A stretch of DNA of 35,522 nucleotides, taken from Frankiales bacterium. GTDB taxonomy: Bacteria; Actinomycetota; Actinomycetes; Mycobacteriales; Jatrophihabitantaceae. A program made the translations under genes and the position numbers. This document shows, piece after piece, positions 24,837 to 32,945 of this stretch (position 1 is its first letter; each line of letters opens with the position of its first letter). The notes beneath the pieces are model-generated. The model had not been told where the DNA came from and made no database searches. It saw nothing but the letters and a program-made list of their open reading frames with translations. The stretch covers positions 1 through 35,522 of the forward strand of contig JAOPUZ010000019.1 in the NCBI GenBank assembly GCA_025966315.1, written 5' to 3'.

Positions 24837-27616
24837 CGGACATCCTCCGTCATGGCGGGAATCGGGGCGAGCACTTCGCTGCTCGGTGTGCCCCCACCGC
24901 TCGTTTCGAACTCGCGGTCTTCTTCGAGCTCATCCTCCGACTCGCCGAGGTAGGCGGCAACGACCGCGGGGTTGTTGCGGATCTCCGCGGGGTTGCCTTC
25001 GGCGATCTTGCGGCCGAAGTCGAGCACCACGATCTCGTCGCACACGCTCATCACGAAGTTCATGTCGTGCTCGATCAGCAGCACGGACATGCCCCAGTCG
25101 GTCGCGAGGCGCTTCACCAACCGGGCGAGCTCGGCGGTTTCCACGTCACCGAGGCCCGCCGCGGGCTCGTCGAGCAGCAGCACGCTCGGCCGGGTGGCTA
25201 CCGCCCGGGCGATGGCGAGCAGCCGTCGCTGTCCGTACGGCAGGTCCTCGACCTTGCTCTGCAGGGTGTCTTCGAGACCGAACTCATTGATCGCGGCGAC
25301 CACCTCGCCAGGCAGAACCGGCTGGACCGGGTACACCAGGTCGCGCAGGTAGGACAGCGTGTCCCGCGGGTCCGAGGCGACCCGCAGGTTGTCGATGACC
25401 GAGGAGTCTTCGAACAGTTCCAGCGACTGGAACGAGCGGCTGAGCCCGCGGCGCGACCGCTGGACAACCGACCAGCCGTTGATCGAGTTGCCGTCGAGCT
25501 TCATCTCGCCGCTGGTGGCGCGGGCGAAGCCGGTGACCGCATCGATGAACGTGGTCTTGCCCGCACCGTTCGGGCCGATCAGCCCGAGAATGCGTCCGGG
25601 GCGCACCGTCAGCGACACGTGGTCGACGGCCACCGTCACACCGTAGGTCACCGTGAGGTCGGTGACCTCCAGCGTCCGCGGCGGCACCTTGGCCCGGCTT
25701 TCGGGCGGCAGCACCAACGGTTTCGGCGGCTTGGCCCGCAGGAAAGGTACCCGCTTGCTCAGCTTGCCGCCGACCCAGCGAAGCTGGTTGCCCATCTCTT
25801 TGGCCATACCGTCCTGGTTCTGCAGGACCAGCAGGATGAGTGAGACGCCACCGATGAGGGCGACGTACTTGGCCAAACCGGAGAAGATCGAATCCGACAC
25901 CGCCGTGCCGAGACCACCGGTGGCCAGGGTCGAGCCGAAGATCGGGCCCGCGATGTAGCCGATGCCGCCGATCATTGCCCAGGCGACGTCAGTGATCGAG
26001 GTGAAGCTGGTGAACGAGGTGTACGTGATGGAGGTGTTGCGAAAGGCGAGCAGGATGCCGCCCGCCGCGGCCAGCGCCGCCGACAGACCAAAGGCGTAGA
26101 GCTTCGCCGAGGGCACGCTGATGCCGAGCGCGGCCGCGGCCCGTTCGTTCGTCCGGATCGCGATCAATCGCCGCCCGCTGCGCCCCCGCCGTACGTTGGC
26201 GATGACCAGACTGGCGATCGTGAGTACCGCCAAGGTCAGGAATCCGTAACGGGTCGGGTGCGTGATCGCACCGATATCGGCGCCGAACAGGTGCGGGCTC
26301 TTGATCTGGGTGCCGTTGAAGCCACCGGTGTAGCTGCTGTTGTCGAACAGCATCAATTCCAGCGCGGTGCCCAATCCAAGGGTCACCACGGCGAAGTTGA
26401 TACCTCTGGTTCGAGCCGCCGGCAACACGAAGGCCACGCCCAGCGGGACGGTGCCGATCACGCCGGCGATCGCCCCGGCCCAGAACGGCCAGCCATGCGC
26501 GGCGACCAGGCGCCCACAGATCCACGCGCCGAAGCCGGCGATCGCGTACTGGGCCAGCGAGAGCTGGCCGGTGTAGCCGGTGACGACCACGATGGACAGC
26601 AGGATCAGCGCGGTGCCCATGGAGATCGTGATCGCGTCGATCCAGGTGGGCGACGTCGTCGACAGCAAGATGGCACCGATCGCTACGCCGATGATGACGT
26701 ACAGCGGCCGGACGCGCCCATTGCCGATGGCGGGAAGGCGTTGCAGGAAGAAGTCCCGCAGCGGGAGTCCTTGGCCGCGCAGCACCATCACCACGACGAT
26801 GACGATGAACGGCACGGACGAGCCGAGCCCGGGCTGGTGGGCATAGCGAGTGAGCTCGGTCTGTGCCACGCCAATGACGATGGCCGCAACGAAGGCGATT
26901 GGGAACGACCGGAACGAGGCGACCAGGGCCGCGGCCAGGGCCGCGATGACCAGGTTGGTCAGCACGGTCACCTGCAAGGTGACGATCGGGGTGATCAGGA
27001 TGGCGGCCAGGCCGGCCAGTCCGGATCCGAGGGCCCAGTTCGAGGTTGCGATGACGTCCGGCGACCAGCCCAGCGTTGCCGCCGAGCGCTCGTTCTCAGC
27101 AACGGCGGCGGTACCTAACCCGAAGCGGGTGTACTTGTACAGCGCCCACAGGACGACCGTCAGCACGGCGGCAATCGCCAGCAGGATCACCCGATCCTCG
27201 GAGATGACCACGCTGCCACCGAGGTGGATTGCCTTGGTGGGTAAGGAGCTACGGACGAACTGAACGTCAGAGCCGTATTTGATGACGACCAACGACTGCA
27301 AGGTGATCAACACGCCCAGGGTGGCGACCACCCGGGCGAGCGGCGAGGCGCGCCGGAGCTGCCTCATCACCACCAGGTGGGTGAGCGCACCTAGCAACGC
27401 CGAGGTCGCGACGCCGGCGATGACGCCGACCGCGTAGGGAGCGCCGTGTACGACGCTTACCTGCCACTCGATGTAGGCACCGACCATTCCGATGGCGCCG
27501 TGGGCAAAGTTCAGCACGCCCGAGCCACGGTAGATCAGGACCAGCCCTTGCGAGGCCAGCGAGTACAAGGCGCCCAAGCCGAAGCCTAGAAGGGCAAAGC
27601 GAATGACCTGCTCCAT
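24833..27616 (-). CDS. livHMG: Fused Liv transporter: LivH permease, LivM permease, LivG ATPase
   Basis: One 927-residue chain holds three normally separate subunits. LivH lies at about 1-290 (LASQGLVLIYRGSGVLNFAH, EAA-like loop AAVAENERSAATLGWSPDVI). LivM is at about 305-615 (GYTGQLSLAQYAIAGFGAWI, GRRLIAIRTNERAAAALGIS). A linker rich in Lys/Pro (VPFLRAKPPKPLVLPP) leads to LivG at about 650-895, with GPNGAGKTT, YGQRRLLAIARA, VLLLDEPAAGLG and LLIEHDMNFV. An acidic tail follows. The frame has no break, so the fusion is real in this sequence. LivH-M or M-G fusions are known in actinobacteria, and a three-way chain is less usual. Confidence 0.93.
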   Translation of the reverse strand: MEQVIRFALLGFGLGALYSLASQGLVLIYRGSGVLNFAHGAIGMVGAYIEWQVSVVHGAPYAVGVIAGVATSALLGALTHLVVMRQLRRASPLARVVATLGVLITLQSLVVIKYGSDVQFVRSSLPTKAIHLGGSVVISEDRVILLAIAAVLTVVLWALYKYTRFGLGTAAVAENERSAATLGWSPDVIATSNWALGSGLAGLAAILITPIVTLQVTVLTNLVIAALAAALVASFRSFPIAFVAAIVIGVAQTELTRYAHQPGLGSSVPFIVIVVVMVLRGQGLPLRDFFLQRLPAIGNGRVRPLYVIIGVAIGAILLSTTSPTWIDAITISMGTALILLSIVVVTGYTGQLSLAQYAIAGFGAWICGRLVAAHGWPFWAGAIAGVIGTVPLGVAFVLPAARTRGINFAVVTLGLGTALELMLFDNSSYTGGFNGTQIKSPHLFGADIGAITHPTRYGFLTLAVLTIASLVIANVRRGRSGRRLIAIRTNERAAAALGISVPSAKLYAFGLSAALAAAGGILLAFRNTSITYTSFTSFTSITDVAWAMIGGIGYIAGPIFGSTLATGGLGTAVSDSIFSGLAKYVALIGGVSLILLVLQNQDGMAKEMGNQLRWVGGKLSKRVPFLRAKPPKPLVLPPESRAKVPPRTLEVTDLTVTYGVTVAVDHVSLTVRPGRILGLIGPNGAGKTTFIDAVTGFARATSGEMKLDGNSINGWSVVQRSRRGLSRSFQSLELFEDSSVIDNLRVASDPRDTLSYLRDLVYPVQPVLPGEVVAAINEFGLEDTLQSKVEDLPYGQRRLLAIARAVATRPSVLLLDEPAAGLGDVETAELARLVKRLATDWGMSVLLIEHDMNFVMSVCDEIVVLDFGRKIAEGNPAEIRNNPAVVAAYLGESEDELEEDREFETSGGGTPSSEVLAPIPAMTEDVR

Positions 27617-27778
27617 GTGCTGGAACCTCGTAGATTCTCTAGATCGTCGACGGAACTTATTTACAAGACCCGCTCCGGATTGCTGAAGCGGCGCGTGAAC
27701 AGCGATCGGACGCGTCGCGAGTACCGGCGGCGGCTCATGCCGCAGCTGATTCCCGAGAACGCGTCCGACCGAACACGG

Positions 27779-29458
27779 TTACTGGCTGAGCGCGAAGCCC
27801 TCGTAATTGTTCGCGGCGACCTCGTCGCATTTCTGCCGGTAGTTCCCCACACCACCGATATAAGGCATGAATACCCTGGGTTTGCCGGGGATATTTGCGC
27901 CCATGTACCAGGAGTTGGCCTTCACGTAGAGCGTCGCGTTCGCAACCTCGTTGACGTGGTCGACCCAGGCATCCTCGGCGTCAACCTTCGCCTCGACGCT
28001 TTCGAGCTCGTTTTCCTGGAGATACTTGATCGCGTCGGTGATCCAGTCGACATGCTGTTCGATCGAGGTGGTCATGTTCGACAACACCGACGGGCTACCT
28101 GGCCCGGTGATCATGAACATGTTGGGGAATCCCGCGGTGGAAACACCGAGGTACGTCCGGGGGCCGGCTTCCCACTTCTTCTGCAGCGGCAAACCACCCT
28201 TGCCCACGATCCCCATCCGGTAAAGCGGGCCGGTCATCGCGTCGAAGCCGGTGGCAAAGACGAGCACGTCGACTTCGAATTCATCGGCCGTGGTACGCAG
28301 GCCCTTCGGCGTGATCGTTTCGATGGGATTGGTTTTGACGTCGACGAGCGTGACGTTGTCCCGGTTGTAGGTCTCGTAATAGTGCGTGTCGATGCAGATT
28401 CGCTTCGTCCCGATGGGGTGATCCGTCGGCGCCAGCAGCTCGGCAACCGCGGGGTCCTTGACCTTCTGCCGGATCTTGTCGCGGACGAATTCGGCCACCA
28501 GCTCATTCGACTCGGGGTTGATCGCGATGTCGTTGAAGGTGGATAGCAGCGCGATGTAATTACCCCACGCCGACTCGAAGACCTCGTTGCGTTCCTCGTC
28601 CGATACCGACAGCGCAGAACGGTCCGGGTAGGCCGGTACCTCGACGCCGACGACCGACTCACGAGCCCGTTGCCGGTGCACGGGGTAGCTTTCTTTCCAG
28701 TCCCGTTCGAATTCGGGGTCCATCGGCTTGTTGTTCGAGGGCAGGCTGTAGTTCGCGGTGCGCTGGAAGACGTAGAGGTGGTCGGCCTGTTCGGCCAACT
28801 TCGGGATGGCCTGGATGCCGGTCGAACCGGTGCCGATGATGCCGACCCGCTTGCCGGTCAGATCCACGCCTTCGGCCGGCCAGCGGGACGTGTGGTACCA
28901 CTGGCCCTCGAACGTGTCGATGCCCTTGAAATTAGGGACGTTCGTCGCCGACAGGCAGCCTGCGGCAGTGATGAAGTACTTGGCCGAGACCCAGTCACCG
29001 CGATCGGTCCGGATGATCCAGCGGCCCGACTTCTCGTCGTAGACGGCCGACGTGACGCTGGTGCCGAACTGAATGTGCTCCCGCAGGTTGAACCGGTCCG
29101 CGACGTGATTGGCGTACCCCTCGAGGTCAGCCTGCGGGGAGTAGTCCTCCGACCACTTCCATTCCTGTTCCATCTCTGAGGAGAACGACAGGGAGTACTG
29201 CATGCTGGGGCTGTCCACCCGGGCGCCCGGGTAGCGGTTCCAATACCAAGTGCCCCCGACGCCTTCACCGGTCTCGAATACGCGGGTGGACAAGCCCAGC
29301 TCGCGGAGGCGGTAAAGCTGATACATGCCGGCAAAGCCGGCGCCGACCACAACCGCGTCGTATTCGACGTGGCTGGTGGAGTCCGCCTCGACAGCGTCTT
29401 GAGCGTTCGTGGTGCCCTGATTTTCGTAAACGTGGCCGTTCGCTTGGCTCTGCGACAT
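27779..29458 (-). CDS. Baeyer-Villiger flavin monooxygenase
   Basis: This FAD- and NADPH-dependent enzyme inserts oxygen beside a ketone to give an ester or lactone. The FAD Rossmann motif GAGFAG is at 39-44 and the second (NADPH) one GTGSTG at 209-214. Between them lies the type I BVMO fingerprint FxGxxxHxxxWP, as FEGQWYHTSRWP at 183-194. GTWYWNRYPGARVDSPS is the usual substrate-side segment of cyclohexanone-monooxygenase-like enzymes. The protein is 559 residues and intact. AAAGGAG lies 8 bases before the ATG, inside a small hairpin. It sits between the substrate-binding protein and transporter genes, which fits a role in metabolising the imported compound. Confidence 0.92.
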   Translation of the reverse strand: MSQSQANGHVYENQGTTNAQDAVEADSTSHVEYDAVVVGAGFAGMYQLYRLRELGLSTRVFETGEGVGGTWYWNRYPGARVDSPSMQYSLSFSSEMEQEWKWSEDYSPQADLEGYANHVADRFNLREHIQFGTSVTSAVYDEKSGRWIIRTDRGDWVSAKYFITAAGCLSATNVPNFKGIDTFEGQWYHTSRWPAEGVDLTGKRVGIIGTGSTGIQAIPKLAEQADHLYVFQRTANYSLPSNNKPMDPEFERDWKESYPVHRQRARESVVGVEVPAYPDRSALSVSDEERNEVFESAWGNYIALLSTFNDIAINPESNELVAEFVRDKIRQKVKDPAVAELLAPTDHPIGTKRICIDTHYYETYNRDNVTLVDVKTNPIETITPKGLRTTADEFEVDVLVFATGFDAMTGPLYRMGIVGKGGLPLQKKWEAGPRTYLGVSTAGFPNMFMITGPGSPSVLSNMTTSIEQHVDWITDAIKYLQENELESVEAKVDAEDAWVDHVNEVANATLYVKANSWYMGANIPGKPRVFMPYIGGVGNYRQKCDEVAANNYEGFALSQ

Positions 29459-29466
29459 CTTCTGAA

Positions 29467-29481
29467 GCTCCTTTCAGGAGC
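29467..29481 (-). promoter_or_regulatory. Hairpin enclosing the BVMO ribosome-binding site
   Basis: The transcript would read GCUCCU-GAA-AGGAGC, a 6-bp stem with a three-base loop whose right arm is the Shine-Dalgarno sequence. Folding would hide the site, so translation may be damped or controlled. Confidence 0.45.
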
Positions 29482-29520
29482 GCTGTGGTGCGTGGCACAT
29501 TGATACCGTAGTCACGGGCG

Positions 29521-29535
29521 CATCATTGCATGATG
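29521..29535. promoter_or_regulatory. Inverted repeat upstream of the BVMO gene
   Basis: CATCAT-TGC-ATGATG, with 6-bp arms and a 3-bp centre, lies 63 bases upstream of the start. It is a possible regulator site. Confidence 0.35.
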
Positions 29536-29968
29536 TTTATCACAAGCACCTGTCGAGCGTAACGTCTCGGAAACCGAAAGTGCTGATCTTGTTATGCAGG
29601 AGAATCTCCCCTATACCGACATCTCGAATGTGATCTTGATTTACTCGAGACCTTCGCCGTAAAGGGCTGGGCGCGCTATCCGTTCTCGGGGTAACCACGG
29701 ACGATTTCAAGATCCACCGATTGCATAAGGTGTTCCCGCCACCGCCCGTTCACCGTGAGCGGGGTGTTGGTTTCAGTCCGTCCCCGTCGCCGCTGCCCTC
29801 GGTACCGAAAACGATCATTCCCGACTCCGTTGAAGCCCCTTCTCGATGACGCGACGCGAGCAATTTCGGGCGGTCGAGAGATGCACCTGGCCACGAGCCT
29901 GCACTTTGTGAGATCGGTCTGGACGTTTGAAACTGCCCGGGCGCCGTGCTAGCTGCGGTGAAGTCGAA
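29536..29968. other. Intergenic region between SBP and BVMO genes
   Basis: No supported gene or RNA is seen. The few short open frames lack ribosome-binding sites and protein-like composition. The BVMO promoter probably lies in its left part. Confidence 0.5.
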
Positions 29969-29974
29969 GTGTGC

Positions 29975-29991
29975 CCGGGCCTAACGCCCGG
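29975..29991 (-). terminator. Hairpin after the substrate-binding protein gene
   Basis: CCGGGC and GCCCGG form a 6-bp GC-only stem with a CTAAC loop, 20 bases beyond the stop at 30012. Weak but well placed. Confidence 0.45.
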
Positions 29992-30011
29992 ACGCACTCC
30001 GAAACACGAAT

Positions 30012-31358
30012 CTATTTGGATTTGGAGTACGGACTGCCGCCCGGCGGGAGGTCCGCGGGGGCCAGCGGGGTGCCGATCATGGCGTTGGTCATGTCGTAGA
30101 ACTTTCCGTCCTCGAACGGCACCAGTTCACCGTTGTGGATGATGTCGTAGGTGACCGCCCGGTTGAAGGCATTGGCGAAGGTGGCGCCAAGACCAGTGAA
30201 CGGCTTGCTGAAATCGATGCCGGTCGACAAGCCGCTGAAGGTGACTTTGGCTTTCTGAGCCGCGGCCAGGAAAGTCGCTGAATCTATTGTCCCGGTCATC
30301 GATTCCACGACCTGTTTGAAGACCACGTAGGCGGCCCAGGTGCCGAGGCCACCGAGGCTGTTGTAGTCCTCGTCCTTGGGCGCCTTGTACTGGCTGATCG
30401 CGGAGCGGTAGTCCGTCCACGCCGGCAACGAGATGTCGGAGTAGCTACCGACGACGACGTCGCCCTCGGTCGCTTCGGCGAAGGGCCGCGCTACCTTTGC
30501 GTCGAGGTTGCCCTGCGCGCCGTACAGCCGCTGGGTGCCGCCCGACGATGCGAAGGCGGTCAGGAAGGGCGGGTTGGTGGTCTCGGACAAACCGTCGATG
30601 ATGCAGTCCGTGTTGTTGGTTGCCTGCGCTACCTGCGCCGAGTAATCCTGCGCGGTCAGCGGCACCAGCACCGTGGCCGCCAGTTCCGGCCCGTTCGCAG
30701 ACTTCAGCGCATTCTTGACCAAGGTGATCGTGAACTGGGTCGTGGCGCCGGCGTCGGCGGTGAGCAGGGCGATCTTCTTGCACCCGTCCTGGACCGCCTT
30801 CACCACTTCACCGCCGGTGAGCGACAGCCCGCTGCCGATCTGCTGCACGATCGGACTGGACAGCTCGGAGGCAACCACCGCGCAGCAGATGCCGAACCAG
30901 GAGATCTTGGCCGCGGCCAGTTCCGGGATGATCGATTCGCCGTTGAGCGTGAAGGAGCCGATCACGGCCACGTCCTTGTCGGCGATGGCCTGCCGTCCAC
31001 ACGCCGCCAGCTTGTTGGGATCGCCTTGCTCGTCGCACGTGGTTACCTTGATCGGCCGTCCGGCCACGCCGCCGTGCGAGTTGAACCATTTCTCGGCCAA
31101 CGATGCCGTCGTCAGGATGTTGGCGTAGCTGGGGCCGTTATAGTTCACGGCGGCAATCGTCATGACCTTGATCGGGTCCCCGGCCGCGGCCGCACCCGTG
31201 TAGGCGGGGCTGGTCGGCCCGGTGTTGCCGGCGGTGGTCTTGCTGGAACCGCCGCCGCAGGCAGCCAGCACCAAGGCGGCGGTGACAGCGATCGCGATCA
31301 GCGCGGGTACTCGCCCGATCCGACTACGCAGGCGTTTATCAAAGGACGCTTCGCTCAC
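30012..31358 (-). CDS. Liv-type ABC transporter substrate-binding lipoprotein
   Basis: The signal peptide (RVPALIAIAVTAALV) ends in lipobox LAAC with acylated C34, then a Gly/Ser/Thr linker. The rest is a type I periplasmic-binding fold (Peripla_BP_6): DPIKVMTIAAVNYNGPSYAN, IKVTTCDEQGDPNKLAACGR, VAVIGSFTLNGESIIPELAA, and a C-terminal lobe with GLGTWAAYVVFKQVVESM. GTG at 31358 follows AGGAGG with six bases between. It would deliver ligand to the fused Liv permease downstream. Ligand unknown; the oxidative genes around it suggest a ketone, alcohol or acid rather than an amino acid. Confidence 0.92.
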   Translation of the reverse strand: MSEASFDKRLRSRIGRVPALIAIAVTAALVLAACGGGSSKTTAGNTGPTSPAYTGAAAAGDPIKVMTIAAVNYNGPSYANILTTASLAEKWFNSHGGVAGRPIKVTTCDEQGDPNKLAACGRQAIADKDVAVIGSFTLNGESIIPELAAAKISWFGICCAVVASELSSPIVQQIGSGLSLTGGEVVKAVQDGCKKIALLTADAGATTQFTITLVKNALKSANGPELAATVLVPLTAQDYSAQVAQATNNTDCIIDGLSETTNPPFLTAFASSGGTQRLYGAQGNLDAKVARPFAEATEGDVVVGSYSDISLPAWTDYRSAISQYKAPKDEDYNSLGGLGTWAAYVVFKQVVESMTGTIDSATFLAAAQKAKVTFSGLSTGIDFSKPFTGLGATFANAFNRAVTYDIIHNGELVPFEDGKFYDMTNAMIGTPLAPADLPPGGSPYSKSK

Positions 31359-31461
31359 GCTTTTCCTCCTACTGTTTCCGCAGCGCAGGCACGCATGACT
31401 GCTGCACGAACGCGGACCGAATCGAGCGCTGCTGCGCTGCGGAATGTCGAAAGCTCGGAAT

Positions 31462-31475
31462 ATCTGACGTCAGAT
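31462..31475. promoter_or_regulatory. Perfect 14-bp palindrome, candidate operator
   Basis: ATCTGACGTCAGAT is fully self-complementary and lies 104 bases upstream of the SBP start. TetR- or GntR-type repressors bind sites like this. No regulator gene is present nearby in the window. Confidence 0.45.
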
Positions 31476-31755
31476 CACGTAGCTAAGGATCAAGGTCAAG
31501 TGGCACGACCGGGGCAGACTATGCCACAGCCAAGTCCCGTTCGCTAGAGACATGAATGCACTGCGTCAGGCACCAAACCACTGAGAACACAGGCCAAACT
31601 AGTCGTTGGAGACAAAGTCAGTTTTGTCCACGCCGGCGGTCAGATTGCCACTCAAATTGAAATGCGAGGGCCTTGACGCAGCCGTCGTCTTGGCGCACGA
31701 TTTGCTCGAATCTGCCCGCTTGAACCGAGCCGCCGGCCAGCCGGACGTCTCCTCT

Positions 31756-31787
31756 AAAAGATCTTCGAGCCGCAGCCAAGATCTTTT
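31756..31787. promoter_or_regulatory. Paired AAGATCTT sites / hairpin in the dehydrogenase leader
   Basis: AAAAGATCTT (31756-31765) and AAGATCTTTT (31778-31787) form a perfect 10-bp inverted repeat with a 12-base loop and a short T-run. Each arm also contains the 8-bp palindrome AAGATCTT, exactly 20 bp apart, about two helical turns. It could be a double operator or an attenuator-like hairpin 47 bases before the gene. Confidence 0.5.
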
Positions 31788-31834
31788 TCCGCTTACCAGT
31801 CATCTTTGATTTGCCGATCGAATTGGAGTAAGCA

Positions 31835-32908
31835 ATGCGGGTATCGATCTTCCGTGAAGCCGGCACGCCCCTCACCGTTGAAGAGGTCACGGTGCTGCCG
31901 CTCGGTGCCGGTGATGTGCGCGTCCGCACCACGGCCAGCGGTATCTGCCACAGCGATCTGCTCCCGCTGCAAGGTTTGCTGCCCCGGGCCGCGCAGGCCT
32001 CCGTGCTCGGGCACGAGGGTGCTGGCATCGTCGAAGAGGTCGGTAGCGCGGTTACCACCATGAAGCCGGGCGACCAGGTCGTGGCATCGTGGGTTTCGCC
32101 GTGCTTCCACTGCTATTGGTGCGTCAACCAGCAGACCGAGTACTGCGAGACATTCGGGGCGCCACAGCCGGTGCGTTTCACGACTGCCAACGGCGAAAAC
32201 GTCACCGCCGGGATCGGCACATTCTCCGAGATGATGGTGGCGGACGCGCGCTCGTTCATACCGATCGAGACGGACCTGCCGCCGGAACAGCTTGCCCTGA
32301 TCGGTTGCGGGGTGGCGACCGGCGTGGGTGCGGTGTTGAACACGGCGGCGGTGCGACCCGGCTCCAGTGTTGCCGTCCTCGGCTGCGGGGGTGTCGGCCA
32401 GTCAGCAATCCAGGGCGCCAGGATCGCCGGGGCCAGCCGGATCATCGCGGTCGACCCGGTCCCGAGCAAGGGCGCGATGGCGTTGCAGCTCGGCGCTACC
32501 CACTACGTCAATCCCGCCGACGGTGACGCGCTGGAACAAGTTCGTGAGCTGACGGGCGGCCGCGGCGTCGACTACGCATTCGAGGTCGCCGGCCGGTCCG
32601 ACACCGCCAGCGATGCGTGGGCCATGACCAGGCGCGGCGGAAAGGTGCTGTTCGTTGGCGCCCAGCCGCCGGGCACAACCCCGAGTTGGGGTTCACTGGA
32701 GTGGATCATGAGCGGTAAGACGGTGATCGGTGCGCTGTACGGCTCGTCGCAGGTGCACCGCGACCTGCCTCGCTATGTCCGCATGGTTGAAAGTGGCCAG
32801 CTCGACTTGGCGTCGATGGTCTCGCGCACGATCAAGCTGGATGAGGTCAACGAAGGCCTGGCCGCGATCGAGACCGGCGAGGTCATCCGCAGCGTGATTC
32901 TCAACTAA
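31835..32908 (+). CDS. Zinc-dependent alcohol dehydrogenase
   Basis: This medium-chain NAD(P)-dependent dehydrogenase has catalytic zinc ligands C38 (GICHSD), H60-E61 (LGHEGAG) and C158 (LIGCGVATG). Structural zinc cysteines are C90, C93, C96 and C104 (CFHCYWCVNQQTEYC). The Rossmann motif VLGCGGVG is at 181-188. At 357 residues it is complete. GGAG lies 7 bases before the ATG. It resembles the class III-like alcohol dehydrogenases common in actinobacteria. With a BVMO and an esterase nearby, it probably oxidises the alcohol to the ketone or aldehyde, or the hydroxy acid formed later. Confidence 0.93.
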   Translation: MRVSIFREAGTPLTVEEVTVLPLGAGDVRVRTTASGICHSDLLPLQGLLPRAAQASVLGHEGAGIVEEVGSAVTTMKPGDQVVASWVSPCFHCYWCVNQQTEYCETFGAPQPVRFTTANGENVTAGIGTFSEMMVADARSFIPIETDLPPEQLALIGCGVATGVGAVLNTAAVRPGSSVAVLGCGGVGQSAIQGARIAGASRIIAVDPVPSKGAMALQLGATHYVNPADGDALEQVRELTGGRGVDYAFEVAGRSDTASDAWAMTRRGGKVLFVGAQPPGTTPSWGSLEWIMSGKTVIGALYGSSQVHRDLPRYVRMVESGQLDLASMVSRTIKLDEVNEGLAAIETGEVIRSVILN

Positions 32909-32945
32909 GAACCGCTGCTCGACCAACGACTGGCGTGGTGAGTAC

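Larger units (their letters stand above)
31359..31834. other. Divergent promoter region, SBP / alcohol dehydrogenase
   Basis: No gene is seen in these 476 bases. The region holds a 14-bp perfect palindrome near the SBP side and a pair of AAGATCTT palindromes near the dehydrogenase side, entered separately. Confidence 0.55.

Noticed and set aside
26258-27118. Plus-strand frame rich in Asp/Gly/Arg
   Set aside because: It is the antisense shadow of the LivH-LivM region.
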